NCBI GenBank assembly: GCA_004794785.1
Contig: SJOL01008604.1
Location: 83,316 to 147,315 of the forward strand
DNA: 64,000 nucleotides
DNA from: Opisthorchis felineus
Taxonomy: Eukaryota > Platyhelminthes > Trematoda > Opisthorchiida > Opisthorchiidae
Direction: 5' to 3'
Shown here: positions 33,744-48,700 of the stretch, piece after piece
Position numbering within the stretch: the stretch's first letter is position 1
Layout: every line of letters starts with the position of its first letter
The notes under the pieces: generated by a model
The model's database searches: none
What the model saw: only the letters and a program-made list of their open reading frames with translations
What the model was told of the DNA's origin: nothing
Position numbers and translations under genes: made by a program

Positions 33744-36700
33744 CTATTCTCCACTACGCCCCCTAAAAACGCACTGATGTTGTCACCTTGATTGGTGGTG
33801 AAATTTTTGCAATCAAACTGATCATCTCAGCTGACAAGCCAACTACCATATATAATAGATGATGAGCCACGAGAGTGGCGAAGTTGGCCGCGGACTGTCG
33901 TGGGGGTTTCAGCAAATGTATGGACAGCGTATCCTTGTTTATGTCCCATGTCTGTCGTATCGTAAGGATATGAAGCAAAAATGAATTCAAATCTTTGCAA
34001 ATGAATTTACAGAACGCTTCAGGTCTTCCTTTTTTCTCTAACCCGTTAAACTTGTCACAAGACTTCATCTACACAGGCCAAACCGAGGCGTAAATGTTAC
34101 GCTGCCAAACAAAATACCATCTATATCAACCATTTGCTTTCTTATTGATATGACTTGCAGGCAAATTTTATGAGCACCAGACTCTGTCCTGACGCTACAC
34201 TAACTTTACTTAGATGTACTTCGACTGACCAAAGCGAATTGGCTGTTCCAAAATAACAATACCACTTTTAAATGGCTTTTTGAAATGTTGCACACGGTGA
34301 GTGGATTGGAAACGTCTTAAAGGTTACATAAGAGCTGTGGAAACACTTTTAGGAAATTATTCAGTGATCTTCCAATAGGCTGGCTCAACTTAAACCAACT
34401 TATACCAAATCTGACTGAAGGCGTATTTTTCGCTTGAAAGTAAATTTTTCAGTTGTTTTATGAAGAGGTTAGTATTCGTTAAAGTCTAGTCCTTTCCTGT
34501 CCTTTAAAACACCCTCGTAAAAAATCAAATTTATCCTTCGGATTCTCCTAGAAAAGGCGACTTTTTTATTTAAAATGACGGCACCGCAGTTCTGTGTTTG
34601 CTTGTAGGTGATCAATCAAGACACGTTTCTGACCTCCCCTAAATTCGAGGTCAACCTTTCATATCTGCAAAGTTAACTCTCTAGCACTCGTTTTACTAGT
34701 ACTCGCACAGCTACAGCATCGTAACACAAATCTGGGCAACATGCTATTCTAACAGTTCAGCGCTGTGAGGATGGTTTTGGGATTTAATTCTCTCAGATGT
34801 AGTCACAGTTAGGCCAAGACTGAATGGTGCAGACGCATATGTTGGCCTTCGAAGCCGTAATTCAGCTTTGGAATCTACCCATAGAGCACAGTCGACAGAA
34901 TAACTCAGCAAATGAATATTTACTTCTGGGAAGCGTCTTAGATTGAACAGAAGGATGTTGAATAGTCACACTATCTGTAGTCCAAAGTGTCTCCGCGCAT
35001 TTTACAGTTAGATAAAAGCTAAGTAAGATTGGTTTGATCACACAGACTCGCCTCACCCCCGTGACAGTGTTGAAAGCTGTAGACGTATTTCCATAAACTC
35101 GAGTAGCTTGGGAAGTGCCCAAGTCAGCTAAAAAACCAGTGGTCATCTTTTCAGCCTAAACTACCAATATTCTTTTTAGTTGCGAACTTTAGAAATATTT
35201 CAACCGCATTGGCTGATACACTGGTGGTCAGTTTCAACCGGTGGGTGGGCGGAGTGTGCAGTTTTCATATCTAACATTTGCTGACCAGCCGAAAAGGACC
35301 GCTGCATCTACAATTGCGTAAATGTCAGTCGCCTGGAGCAGACGTCTCACTGTATTTATCTTCTGTAGAATTGGAGAGCACACATTTACCCGCAGATCAT
35401 CTCAGATGTGACTGCCAATACCGCTACTACTAGTTACCGTCCGTCATTCTGCTCGCGCAAAACTGTCTAACACGATTAAACACGAGGAAACAAATATTCC
35501 GATCAGCATAACCCTCAGGACCGTTGCAGCACACAAGCCGGACACAACAAGGCAACAGTTTTGAGTCCAAAAATAGTGTGAATATTCTCCAATTATGGGA
35601 TTACTAGCTTCTGCGTTGAAGCGGTTCTGAATTTTAATTCACCACGTAACTATTTTAAACAGATTTCCAGCATTTCCATATCCATCGATACGTTGTCTTG
35701 CGTTTTACAACCCTTAACGTTTGGAAGTGTCATGCAAGCTTTGGAAAAAGTCCACAATGTGTTTTAAAGAAACCGTCAGTTTCTTGGCCCTTTTTGGTCA
35801 TGACTTTGATAAAAAAATCGTGAAATATCTTAGGGCTTAGCGTTGCTTTTCTGGAGATAGGAAATCCTACTAAAATCGGACGAAAGTACGGCCACTAAGC
35901 ACCCCTTAAAAGCTGCGCACTTGAGTGGTCTGTCTTAAATAGATTCACTGATGTATTGATAGCCTCAACACAGCCTACGATACTGCAAGGTCAGTTAACG
36001 GACTCTGGCTTGCCAAAACCAACTAAAACACTGAACAGGAAACCCAAGTATCTGTACTTCAGAGCTCTAACGGTGAAATCCTCGAAACGGTTAGGTGGAA
36101 CATTTTATCGCGCCATGTGATTAGTAAGCTAACAATACAAACAAAAATTTCACTAGGATTATTAGGAACGACAATTTTGGTAGAAAATCTTCTATATCTT
36201 CCCACCCGTCTAAAAATTCGAAACAATTCGTCGGCCACACAAAATGCCCATATGCCAACTCGCAAAAATTCACCTAATTCAGGATGCGTTTTTCCATGCC
36301 CATGATGCTCACAACGGGCTACTAACCATTCCAGCCCTTTTTAACCTTTCAGCTTTGTGTTCAGTAGCGAGTCGGCTATACGGTGTCTTTGTAGTTCTTT
36401 GGAATTATTTTGTACTGAGGGGTTTTCATAACCAGTGTTTGTTAACTAAGGCAATGAAAAACCATGTATGCTAGATTGTGATGCGAAACTATTCTTCAAA
36501 ATTTCATCACTTACTGGAGTACGACATATTCTCCAGGAAGCTTTCTTCTATTCACAAAAACTGCCTGGACAAATTATGAAAACAAGTAGTTTCAGACATT
36601 CGAAAAAATACACGAAAGCGTGTGTAGAAACCATGGTCCTGTAGAGAAGTGTACAGAACGGGTGGGAAATTTTTCATTTCCAGAAACCAAAGGAAAAATA

Positions 36701-39700
36701 ACAGAGGTCATATAAGTGGTGCAAAAACCAACAGAAATCAAACAGCATGACCAGATACACCGGAATGTTGAGATAGAACCTTAGGAGTATATCGTTAATA
36801 TTCTATAGATAGCTGCAACAATGAAACTGCTGCAAGGGGGACCTGTGGGCAGTTTCATGATATTTTCACTATCTAAAATCAGTCAATAATGAAATGCGGA
36901 ATTAAAATAAAGGAGGTCAACATCATCCAGTTGACACTGTAGGGGTTCATATGTTGAAAATTTAACTTCAACAAAAATGTGGAGTGGTTTTTCTACTTGC
37001 ATGAAATTGTGCGCTGCTCACTTTCTTTCCCTTGACTGCATTATTTTGACCATCGAAAAGTGGGCGGTTGACGTGATTGTTTGGCAGTCAGCATCTTTGG
37101 GCCCTAGTTGGTAAACCGGAATCGATATAAGCGAAAACGAATGTGTCGTCATGAGCTAACCCCCGGAGCTGATTTGCACCTGAGAGAAACCGGTGCAAAA
37201 GCACACAAGAGCATTCCGACGGCCACCAGTTGGCTTAGACATGATGAAATAGCAGTGAATGTCCGCACCAAATAATTTTTCATCACCTCCCTTTGGATCT
37301 CATCGTAACGACCCAATTACACCATTATAAGACTTTATCTTTTTTTTGTGGGAGAGGCTTCACAAACGTGCACATTGAAATAGCACTTTACCGTGAAATT
37401 CACTCACCCAAATATTTGTCCAGGGTTGTTTACTTCCTGAAGATAGGTTTTGTTTATGTAGTTTCAAGGTGTTCTAGCGCGTTGGAAGTGCCATTAAAAG
37501 TAGAACACACGACTTATACATGGACTTCAAAGTTCAATTTACACAAATGATGTTTGCAACTTTACTGATTACCAGCAAGTAGTACACGAGGTGCAACTCA
37601 TACTACGTAATTTTTTAACGTGCAGATTTATCGTCAAAAATTGAAACACTTGATGTTTGAACAAAATGCCAAAGAATCAGAAGCTAAAAAGGAGGCGATT
37701 CAAGCACTGAGTAATGAAAAAAACGAGGCTCGGTCAGAGATACGAGCGATTCGGAATGAGAATTACACATTGAAAGCAAAGCTACGCCAACAGCAAGTAC
37801 AATCGGAGGAAGCTGTGAAGATGCTTAAGCGACAGCATGAGCTTGATGTAAGTCACGTGTATTCGGTTGTTAATATACGTTATATTACCTGCCTCCATAC
37901 AGATTACGGTCAAAAACACTCCTTGGTTCTAAATCAACAGAGGATCACCCAACCGTGACGCTCTTTCCGTTCAGTATCCTAGTTTACGGAGATCGGTACA
38001 GAGACAGACGGAAAGTTTAGGATAAATTGAACCAAAAAGACACTTCGGTTGTGAGAACGTACAAGAGCCTCTGAGCAATTATAAGTAGTGCTTTCGTTAG
38101 GTAGATCGAACTGTACTTTGATTTTTCTGAAATAATAACCAATTTCACGTTGATAATGTCTAAAGGAGAATCTGGTATGTTCGTGAAAGACGTGTCCAGG
38201 ACGCCAGTCCTCTTGTGTTTAGGGGAAATGAGAACTAGAAATTGGTCGCTAACAAAATAAACTGATCCAGGACCTACAAGACAGTTGTGAAAGACCTCTA
38301 TCCATCACATTGTAAACAGACAACCATTCGCTGCAAGTGGTAGAATGCAAATGTCTTTTGACTCAGCCCCGCGTAAGTATGCTGTGTGCTGTATGCCTGT
38401 AACTGCTTGCTTATTATTACAGTTCGAGTTGGAGGATCCACTGTAGTCCATTTCCTTAAGATTTGACCAAAATAAATCGCTACTTCCGGAAGTAGCTCAT
38501 ATTCCTGTCTTTATTTGCACTTCGTGATCGGCAAAGCACCTAGTTTTTGATGAAGGATGTTGGTAGTTCAGGATGTTCTATCCGAGCACCAGCAACGGCA
38601 GTAGGTGAAAGAATGTAACCCTACCATCCAAATCATTCACAAAGAGGTTTTTCCTACCTCTGACCAAAATGATATGTCTTTAAAATTTGCACAAGTGAAA
38701 GTAATTATATAAACCGTGTTGGTGTTCCACTTCCCAGGACTATGTGAGCGCAGAGACCAATTGATACGTACAACGTGCTGCTGAGTACATAAAAGTAGAA
38801 AGAATCAGACGTTAAATTAAACGGAATTATTGGCTGGCACTTTTTACACTACTTTGGGCGAGTCACACATTCTAAAGCATCTGCATGAAGAACTGTTAGA
38901 ACAGCGTCGGAATACTAATTGGGTGAAAGTGTTACTGTGATGTACATGGGAGCGCCCATCATGAGGCATCTACTATATGTTGTTTTAATGGACGGTATAA
39001 TGATTACATCCAAGGGTTTCACTGTTCGGAAGGTTCCATAAGGTCGAACGTCGTACTGGTTCAACTGAACCTCATAGTTTACCCAGAATAATAGTTATTA
39101 CTGGCAATAGGGCATCCTATATAAGTTTCTGATAGAGCAGTTTGGAATGGCGGCTATGGAGGGAATTGATAAAAGTACCAAAATTATTTTTGTTTTCAAT
39201 CAATGAGGAAGCCTGATGCACTGGCTTTCGGAACTCTGTATTTTACGTAACTGGGAATCAGGTAAGAGTTCCTTATTCAGGAGTACCCTATCTAGGTGGG
39301 ATATGAGGGTTACCGTGGATTTGTATGTAGGTGGATGCATCTGGGTTATCAGCACCCTTCTCCTCACTGCGTCAATTTTCAAATATACATAAGCTGCTGT
39401 TCATCTGTTCTCGTCTAACTTAAAAGTAGTGTCGTCTTTTACCCTGTCTCATGTTTTCTATACATATTTTCGTGCAGCCGTTTTCCAGTATATATTTAGG
39501 TGATTACCTCATTACTCACTAATTACAGTTAGCACACATCAGACAGGATTTTTCGCGCCAAATAGAGGAAATTGAGGCACGAGCAGCAAAACAAATGAAC
39601 ATGCTCCGGGAACAAATCGACACGCAACGTCGAGTAGAGGTTCACATGACCGAGGAACACAAGAACAAACATATCCAAACTCTGGAAGCCAACCATGAAC

Positions 39701-42700
39701 GTGCGTTTGCCAATATGAAAGCTTACTACAACGATATAACTCTGGGAAATGTTAGTGTCATCAAAACATTAAGGGTAGGTTGTTTGCAAGAAATACACTC
39801 ATTTGCAAATCAATTTGGTTTTGCGAGAGACTCACCTGGAACCCAGCTGAATCTCTCGTTTGTGATATTTCCATGTTGTTTGATTTATTACGTGCTCACG
39901 AAGTAAAAAAATCCACCTGATAGTTTGAAAAATGACTTGAAAATGACATTTCTGTTTTTTTTTCTTGCGTACGCAGGAGACTTACAGACCTAATTTTCCC
40001 TGGATAGACGTAGCAGTTAGAACTGCATTACCCGGTGAGATAGAGAGGGGATTTCAAATTAAATGTTACCCAGTACTTGTGAACAGGCCGCAGTAGTTTT
40101 GCGAAACCTTTTTCTAACAGCTTTAAAGAAGGGATAAAACACATCAAGAATACTTTAGGACCTATTTTGCAGAAAGCAGTGTCTTCTGCCCGGAGCAGAA
40201 TTTTGTTTAAATGAGTTTACATGGTTGTGTGGCGATAAATTATTCAAGAGAGTTGTCAGTAGCGTTGATACGTCTGATAAGGCACTTATTGAGAGTAGTT
40301 GTGGAAACTTCAAACACTAAAAGTGATCGTATCACTGAATTATTAAAATTTCTCCGACAGTATAATGACAATCCGTGAACCGCTTTTCAAAACCCCGTTA
40401 GTTGCACTACTTCCTCTGCAAATTCAATTAGATAATCTTTTATTATCCTAAAAACGGTACTTCTTACTTTGATTTACGGCGACTGCCTTCGGTGACAGGT
40501 TAAGTCGTCTTCACGGGTTCCGTATTACTACTATCACGAACGGTCGTCGAAAGCTGGCTACGCACGGAGTAAATCCATTTCCGATTCCCGCAACAGATAC
40601 CATATGTCGGGTTAAGCCCGAACCCCTCAGAATCGAATTTGACGGTGCTAATACAGGTTTCCAGCTGCCGCCAATTTGGGCACTGTTAAGAAGCCAGTGC
40701 ATGTTTGCAAAGTTTACTTCATGCTTTTCGGTCAATGCAGTCAAACCATTGTCTAAGACTTGAGATGCTGAAGCGGCGTTCCCTAACCACTGAGGTGTTC
40801 GTCGAATTTTCAATGTGCGCCTTAGCGATGGTCAAAAGCACATAGTTTTTAGATGTTTTGTAAGCGAAGCGTCTAAGTTTGAAAACCGTAAATTAGAACT
40901 GGTCTGATTGCTGCCTTAGGTGTGCGAAATCTTGTGAGCAGTTAATTTCACTCTCCTTCCACAAGGTCTTCGTAAGTTTCCAAAAAGGTATTTGGTTTAT
41001 TTCTTAGAAATGGCAGCCTGATATTGGGTAGAAAATTCTTCAGATATTGGTATCTATGGAAACGGAGTTCAACTTCTTCCAACTCAGAACATACTGGGTT
41101 TTTAAGTAGTCCAGGAGACCTCCAATCCTGTAACCCATATTTCAAAACCAAGGGGTAATTTAAAACTACTTTACGTCTGGTGAGATGTATCAGCAGTGCC
41201 ACTCTCACAAACCATCGGGATAGTTGGAAGCTTCACTCTTCTGGTTACTGGTTTGATAATTGAGCAATCAGTTATTGGCGACTTATCAGCAGTACAGCTG
41301 GCGTCAATCTCATCAGGTGGCATCTTGGTCTGCATTATCACATAGAACAGACTGCGTATTTATATCTATATTTGGTCTGCACCCAGCATTTTCATTTCAC
41401 CGTAATATAGGTGAAACATCCAGTGATGCCTTGCTGAGGCGCGGTCGTTGTGTACAGTATCAAGCTGAATGGGTGCACATCACGGGGCCATCAGTTAGCT
41501 GTTTATCATTTAGCTATTTAATGAACGTCTCCACAATGAGCGGCATTGTGTATGATTACAGTCACTGCACACTCCGTCGCAGTCGATGTAGCCCGCAATC
41601 CCGTTCGAACTTGGGACAAATCCAACCAGAATGTGGAAGGATGAGCAGTTTACACCGCTTGATGATAGCGCCTGTGGACTGTTTATTGTACAATGGTACT
41701 AAAAGCTTGATCAGAGCACCCCAGAAGGTGGCGCTGTCGTGGGCATCATCCAGACACCATGTGATTGACCGTACATTTTGCTCGTCACGGCATACTGATC
41801 GCGGTAGAACTTATGTCGAATCAATAAGCGATTCAGTTTTTCCTTCGCTGTTCACAATCCTGCCACTAAGTTATCCATATATCCTAATTCCTTCAGAGCC
41901 GGTAACTTAGCAGGCAAGTGACGGCGATGATAAGTACAAGTGCCGTTAGTGCGATCTGGCTTCTAGGATGGGGTCCCCGTGACCCAGCACCTGGATAGAG
42001 ACACTGCATGAAACGGCGGTTTATCGATTTCAGTGACGTTCTTGCTCCCAGTATCTTTCCAGGTCGTCTGACTGGGTGCTTGAATATGTAGGCGCTACAT
42101 CATGTCCCTCCCTCAGGTGCTCATCTCCCCTTTTCGCTCTAAGGATTTAAATACAATTGGATAAGGTTTATGGTTGTATGAAAGTGTCTCTGATGATGAT
42201 GGTACTGCCACTTGTGTGGTAAGTACTCTGTGACAGCCGAAATGCAGCACTTCTCAATTATCAGTCCATGGGAGTGTCTCAGTAAACGCATCGGAAAAAA
42301 AGACGAAAACGGCAATACGTCGAATTCTGCTGCTGCCTCACCTTTGGCTTCAATTATCACGCCTTAAAATTTATATGGTCATTGTTGAAATAGTGTAATG
42401 TCACAATAAGATCCCAGGCTTGGATATTTACCGGATGAAAATCAAAATTTTTTTAATTTTGCAGTTCACTTGAGGTATAAATGCAAATTTACAAAGTTTG
42501 CTTAAGATTTTACCACGTGTGTTCTAAGTAAAAAAGATTCACGCGAGAAGGCACCTTTTACCGCGGTTCTTACTGCAGATTGATCAATTTTTCAAGAACT
42601 TTAGGGTATCAAGTACATGATAATGTGCTGTGCGGAACACAGACATAAGCCGTGATCACCTATGCTGTAAGTTGTTCGTAATGTTCGATTCTATGAAGGC

Positions 42701-45700
42701 TATTTTCTGAACCTACATTAGCAGGACAAATGCGCGATTAGAGGTAAAGTGAAGGAAATTTGCAAGTATGATATGTATGGTGAGCGAAGTATAGAAGTAA
42801 GAAAAAGTTTTGTCTTGCTAAGTTGAAGGTAACAAGGCCAGTTAACTTGACCCTTGAGAATACTGTGTTGTTTTGAACAGTATCATGGGTCATACTATTG
42901 TGTTGATATCCTTAATGGTATAAGATCATCCTATCACTATGATATTACACCATTATTTTGTATGACAAACACCTAATATGGCTGCTTATATTACGGCAAA
43001 TTAATCTTTAGTCATGAACAGTATTTTTCGGAAGATCCAAGGAGATTTTTATTTTATGAAGGAACCAAACCACCAGCTGCATATCGAAACAAAGATGCTC
43101 AGCTTCGGTGAAAATGGTTTGTTCCCGCGCTAACTGGCGGTACCTGACTAGTATGCTGAATCTGCTACGGGACAACTTCTTAGGATTAAAAATAATTCAG
43201 TACTTAGGGGATCTATTTTCCTGCACTCTGCAGTCATTTTCCACAACTTGGGTGGACCAACCGTAGAACCATCTTAGAACAAAGGACTCAAGTCATGAAA
43301 TGGCATACCCTTTACCACTGATTTGTCTTCCGAATAGCACAGAACCAATGAAGAACAATCGAAATATAATACATCCCGATTTGTAGTGATCAGAACACAC
43401 CATTTATGCCCAACTTTAGGAGTGTCTCATGGACAACAGGTTGATAACTGTGTTGCTTACCACACATCAAAAGAGAGTATAATATCTAGAGTGCACCAGG
43501 TCGAACAGGCGGCGCCCCGTCCCGGACCGAATCGTGCCTTTTCTTAAGTGATGATTTCTCCTATTTATAGAGTTATAACCTTCAGATATTATAGGTCTTT
43601 CGTATTTTGGGACATGTTTTGTGTGTCCTTTAGGGCATTGTGAATAAATATCTAGAAGATATGCTCCGTCGCGCTTTCGGACCTCAATGGGTTGAGACGG
43701 AAAAAAGGCGTTTTTCATAGCTCACCTTTACTCGGGAAGACCGGCCTAATGCGAGGGTTGTGAAGGTGAAATTTACCATCCTCCTGCTGAAGAGGTGACT
43801 GAAAAGTGCCAATCGAACGGTTACTTTTGAGGAAAAACAAATGTAAACCGTAGTGTGGAAATAAGGTATAAACTATTTTACACTGAAATTGATGCCAGTC
43901 AGTGGGTCTTACTTTGCACTCAACTCATTTTATCGGCTGTAAACAACATTCCAAGGTTACACTGGTTCAAGCTGTACGTTAGTTGAGATGCAACATCGCT
44001 AAATTCTACACTGATATTGAATGTAAAGGGCCGCGGGACGCCCAGAACCAGGATAGGCAGAAGCGTGTTTCTTCACCTCACTTTCCCTAGAAGGGATAAC
44101 ATTGCAGAAGGGACCGGTTTCGATCTGTTCCTCGACGTCTCTTTCCAGGAGTAAACAAGTGCATTTTATATCAATTTGATAAGTACAAACAAATTCCAAT
44201 CTTCTCACACTACTTGCAAACTATGTGTTGCTCAGAGGAAAGAATAATTCACATGACCAGTTAACCTTCCATCTGAAAAGCCGTCACTCATGTAGCCAGT
44301 CAACGCATAATGCCAATTCCGTGATTGAAGGAGGAGTGGCGTTATCCCATCTGAGTGCGGGTTAATCGCACCGTTGATCAGCGGTGGCCAAACGGTTCAG
44401 TGTTCAACTGCTAGCCCGTAGGTCGCGGACTCGAAAATGAGATGCGTACTGTTGACGACTCTCAATAGGGATGTAACGGCTGCATAGTGTTTCTCAGTTT
44501 TTTCTCATGGATTGGCTTCTCTTACAGGTCGAAATCTCCATTAAAAGTTCTCAACTCTCTTCACACTAGCAACAAGTCCAAGAGTGTTCTGATAAGCAAA
44601 CTTGATGGCTGAAGGTTTGGGAATATATGAGGGGATAAAATGTATTGGGAATTGTTGTTAAACCTATTCACTTTTTGGTACATTACAGATTAAAAGTGAA
44701 GTAGACCACACCATAGCGTTCATTTCATTAGTCATACTATAGCCTTAAATCCATACTGTCTTTCGTCAATTCAGGAAAACATTGATGAACTACGATCACA
44801 GCTGGGACGTGCACAAAACTTGCTTGAGTCAACGCAGGCTGAACTGGAACAGAAGACACAAACATTGAGCAAGCTAGATAAAGAAAACGCCCACTTACGT
44901 CATGTTGCTAAGTTATTTGAAAGCGAGAAAATTGCACATATGGTAAGCAGTAGATATTTTTTCAACCGCCTCTTTGATGCACTTTAATCACAGGGCATGT
45001 TTGTATGGAAAGCTGCACGCGTAGTTGCAGGTCAACACGTGTAAGTGGTGGGGTCAAAATTCGTGCCCAGTCAGCATTCCTCAAAACACCAAAATCATGT
45101 TATAAATTAGGAACGGTAGGGCTATAGCCCTTAACTTGTATTCATTGTAAGAGTTTATGAAGGTGCGATTAATTTCAACACCCAAGGATATGTTTCCATT
45201 CTGCTGATCCGAAGTATTTGTGTCTTGTGTCAGCATTGGGATATACCGCCATAAGTTGTAGATATACCAACCTAGTACACTGCGCACCTAAGCGAGCAAA
45301 ACCGCTTTGGTAGTGAGGTCGTATGGCGAAACACATACTTAGTGGAGTATAGCACAAAAGAGAAAGCTTTCTATTTTGAATGGAGAAGGCGAGCTGACAG
45401 CTGCATCCAATCATCTGACATCCTCTAATTCCCCGATTCTGATAAGCTCATATCCATGTGACATTTACAAGAGGGAAGTTGCACTGGTCCTAGCTTCAGA
45501 AATTCTTTTCATATTGATATGCATCTCACTGAGGAGGAAAAACTTTATGCTAAAAGAGCTTGGGAATGTTCTCACACTTGTTGGAATAAGGGTTAAAATG
45601 TAGCTATTCAGCGAAGGTGATCTATCTTAACTGAATAGTTCACTTCTCCAGTAACCGTATCGTTTTTCATTCATCTAATCCCAAGACAGAAGGTATGCCC

Positions 45701-48700
45701 TTTTTTCTCGGCCTGTCTCCCGTGCCTGATTTCCACCGTTATGGGATGAGGGCCATCAGGTTTCGTAAGGCCGATGCATGAATGGGGAAATGTAGACAGA
45801 CGGTCTCCTGGCGTAGGTCCATATGTTCGAGTCTGAACTTGCTACGGTAAAGTACAATAACTCTAACATGCACCCTACAACGCAATGGGTCAGATATCTC
45901 TCCCGTATCATTTCTTTATTCCCCTATGCTGAAATGAACGAAAACGCTATTTAATGTTGCGTCAGCCGCCTTATCTTCTCTCGAAATTGTATTTCATACA
46001 GTGTTTGCAGCCTCTCTTACCTCCCATATTCGCGTCCTGAGCTTCACTCACTCTGAACTTCCCACCAATTTTGGATCCCTCCCCGTTTGTTCGTGGTACC
46101 CTGTTAACTGCGCTTAATCAGTTTTTCTGACAAGCTACGAAATAAACCGGCCCTACAGCTCAGAGTTTTCTGCATGCCTACGACGGCATTTTGCAAGCAG
46201 TATTAGCAAAAAATTGAGGTAGATTAATGTTCCGACAGCCAGTCTGAGGTCAGTCGTTTGGATTCACCTTCAGGCATAACTTTTCGTTCACATTATATGA
46301 ACACGGGCTTAGAAATTTCACGATTTACCAAATACACTTCTACCCCGCAAGAGTGATCTTACCGCTTTCTATTCGGTCGTCATTCATCGCAGTGTCATAT
46401 ATTCGTGTGATCCGATCACCATTTACAAAGGGAAAATCGATCGAGCCTCACAGTTAATGGGCCATTATTAGTATTGTTATTATTATCATAACTGCATTTT
46501 ATTTAGCCTTTTTAGTGCAAAAGTTTGCTAGTATACACCGTCTCCTGTTTTCATCTCCATGCCTCCGAGTTCCGTCTAAAATTCGATAACACAACTACAA
46601 TCGGTTGTCCATATATTTTTGGAGGATAATAAATGATGGCCCATCTGTTGCCATGAACTTCCTCGAGTCGGTACGCCTATCATCACTCGCGGGGACAACT
46701 AGGGGTGCGGACATGTCTTCGCAAATCAGTGTTGTGACAATTCGTGACTCGATGGTCTTGGGGCGATTTGAGCTAATCCATAGTTGAGAATTCGGGGATC
46801 GTTGTCGATGTTGCTCTTCACTCATGAGTGGCTCAACTAAAGAGATGGCAAACGACATAAGAACGTCTGAATGAGTGTAATTTAGTTTGGGACTGACCTT
46901 AGAGTTGTGTAAGTCCAGTTTGGTTCAGTACTACGTTAGATCAGGATAAGGCTGTATGAGATCCCCCATAGGCCGTAACAGGCCATCCCGAATGAATGCA
47001 AGACTCTACATCGGCCAAATTAGTTTTCCTGACGCAGTTTTGGTGTCATTAAAGTAGTAAACGATGAGACTATTTTTGGTGCCAGCGACCTATTCTCCTG
47101 CATGAGTGAGCTAATCATGGTGACCAATAGTCTCCGAACATCCCGCGTGGACGAACTAAGAAAACTGTGACAGAGGGTCTATGCACTGCGAGCCTTCTTT
47201 GCATCACATCTCGTCTTCGGAGCTGACATAATCGAGATTCCAGAGTCGTAAACCATTTTAGCTTACGGGTTGGGTATCCGTTTCAATGACTATATTGATT
47301 AACACCGGAGCCGGTGGTTAGATGCGATGTATTCAACATATTGATAGGGTGTAATTTGGTTATTTCAAACAATCATCATCGGTAGATGCACCCCTCCTCA
47401 CTGCTATCTCGTCAGCGAATTAGCAAGTTTGTTTCGACGCTAGAGGCAAGATTGTTAACTTAAATGGTAAAAAAACAGCCTTCCGAGAGCGTAACCTGTG
47501 GTATTCCACAGCTGGGGTTTTATTACATGAGCGTTTTCTTAGCCAACAGAGCCCACTTCCTGTTTGTCAAAAAATATCCGGAAGGAAAAATGCTGAATTA
47601 ACGAACTAAGGTGTCTCGTGCACAGATATTCTGGTTAGCGTTAAATAGTTATTACTTCGATGTTATTCATGGCGGTTCAATAACTCACTTCACGTTTGAA
47701 CAGGATTATGGAGTACACCGCTTAGTGCGACAAAACTGTCATGTGATTTTTACAAGCCCAGATGACTTAGTAGTAGCTTTGCCAGTATTATGTGAATGAG
47801 TTCGACGCTAGAAAAGATTGTGGTTGGTGGGCTGGAAACTCGTAAAATAGCTAAAGGCATACATCTATAAATTGAACGTAAATCCCTAGACAGTAATCAA
47901 GATGAAAGGAAGTTGGTCGACAAGTCTTATTCATTGTTTTTCCGAAGATCTGCGTCCCATGTCATAGTAGGGTAGTATTTTCTACATAAGAGACAGTACC
48001 CTTAAACATTCAAGCATGTTAGCTGAGAGGTAACACGTTAGTCGGGGTTGATGGCCCGAAAATATATTACATCTATATTTGTCATGCACCATCTAAATGA
48101 CCATCAGCATACCTAAGTCGATTGGATGGTGAAGCAGCCTGGAATTAGCACAAAATTAATCTCGAAGCAAAAGTCAATTTATACAAGTGAATAGACCGTG
48201 GGCGTACATATCACTGGTGAATGAGTCGAACCGAATGTCTAACATGTAGATTTCCACACCCTTAGCTCTACGATTTTCAGTTTTATAGAACCCAAAAGCG
48301 AAACCTGACGCCACATAGATACTACATCGAAAGGCCACAAAATGCTGTGATAACATTGAGGTGATTCCCCAACGACCGCGTTTTTTGTTTACCCATTTGT
48401 CAGTATCCGTATTTTGTCTCGATACTGTCAATAAGTGCGCTATCGTTGTGCATGCGAATTCTCAATTTGTTTGGCTAAGTTCAAGACGAACTCAGTAGTA
48501 GAGTTATTCTACAGAATGTTTCGATTATTCAGCTACGCAGTTCATGCCCCACGATTTTTGGAATAAGTGGCCTACATATGTGGGACGTGCTGAACATGTG
48601 AAAGGTTGAGAGAACAAACCTGACTGAAAAGATCGCATCGATCCGTTACACGACGGAAAATAGCACGCAGATTGTATCGTCCGTATAATCTGTATTTTTT

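Larger units (their letters stand above)
24728..37625 (+). other. GAS8: GAS8 intron 2, about 12.9 kb, AT-rich
   Basis: Visibly AT-richer than the left end of the window, especially 25-31 kb. It contains two AT microsatellites, RTE-like relics near 28950-29165 and 31640-32170, a tRNA-derived SINE at 33188-33305 and a decayed hammerhead at 33858-33905. Other open frames (for example 27539-27793, 28716-28943, 30283-30573) have no motif I recognise and no splice support. Confidence 0.75.

Noticed and set aside
45720..45850. Another hammerhead or SINE copy
   Set aside because: There is a tRNA-like string and a CTGATGG on the minus strand, but no paired helix II, GAAA box or shared tail.
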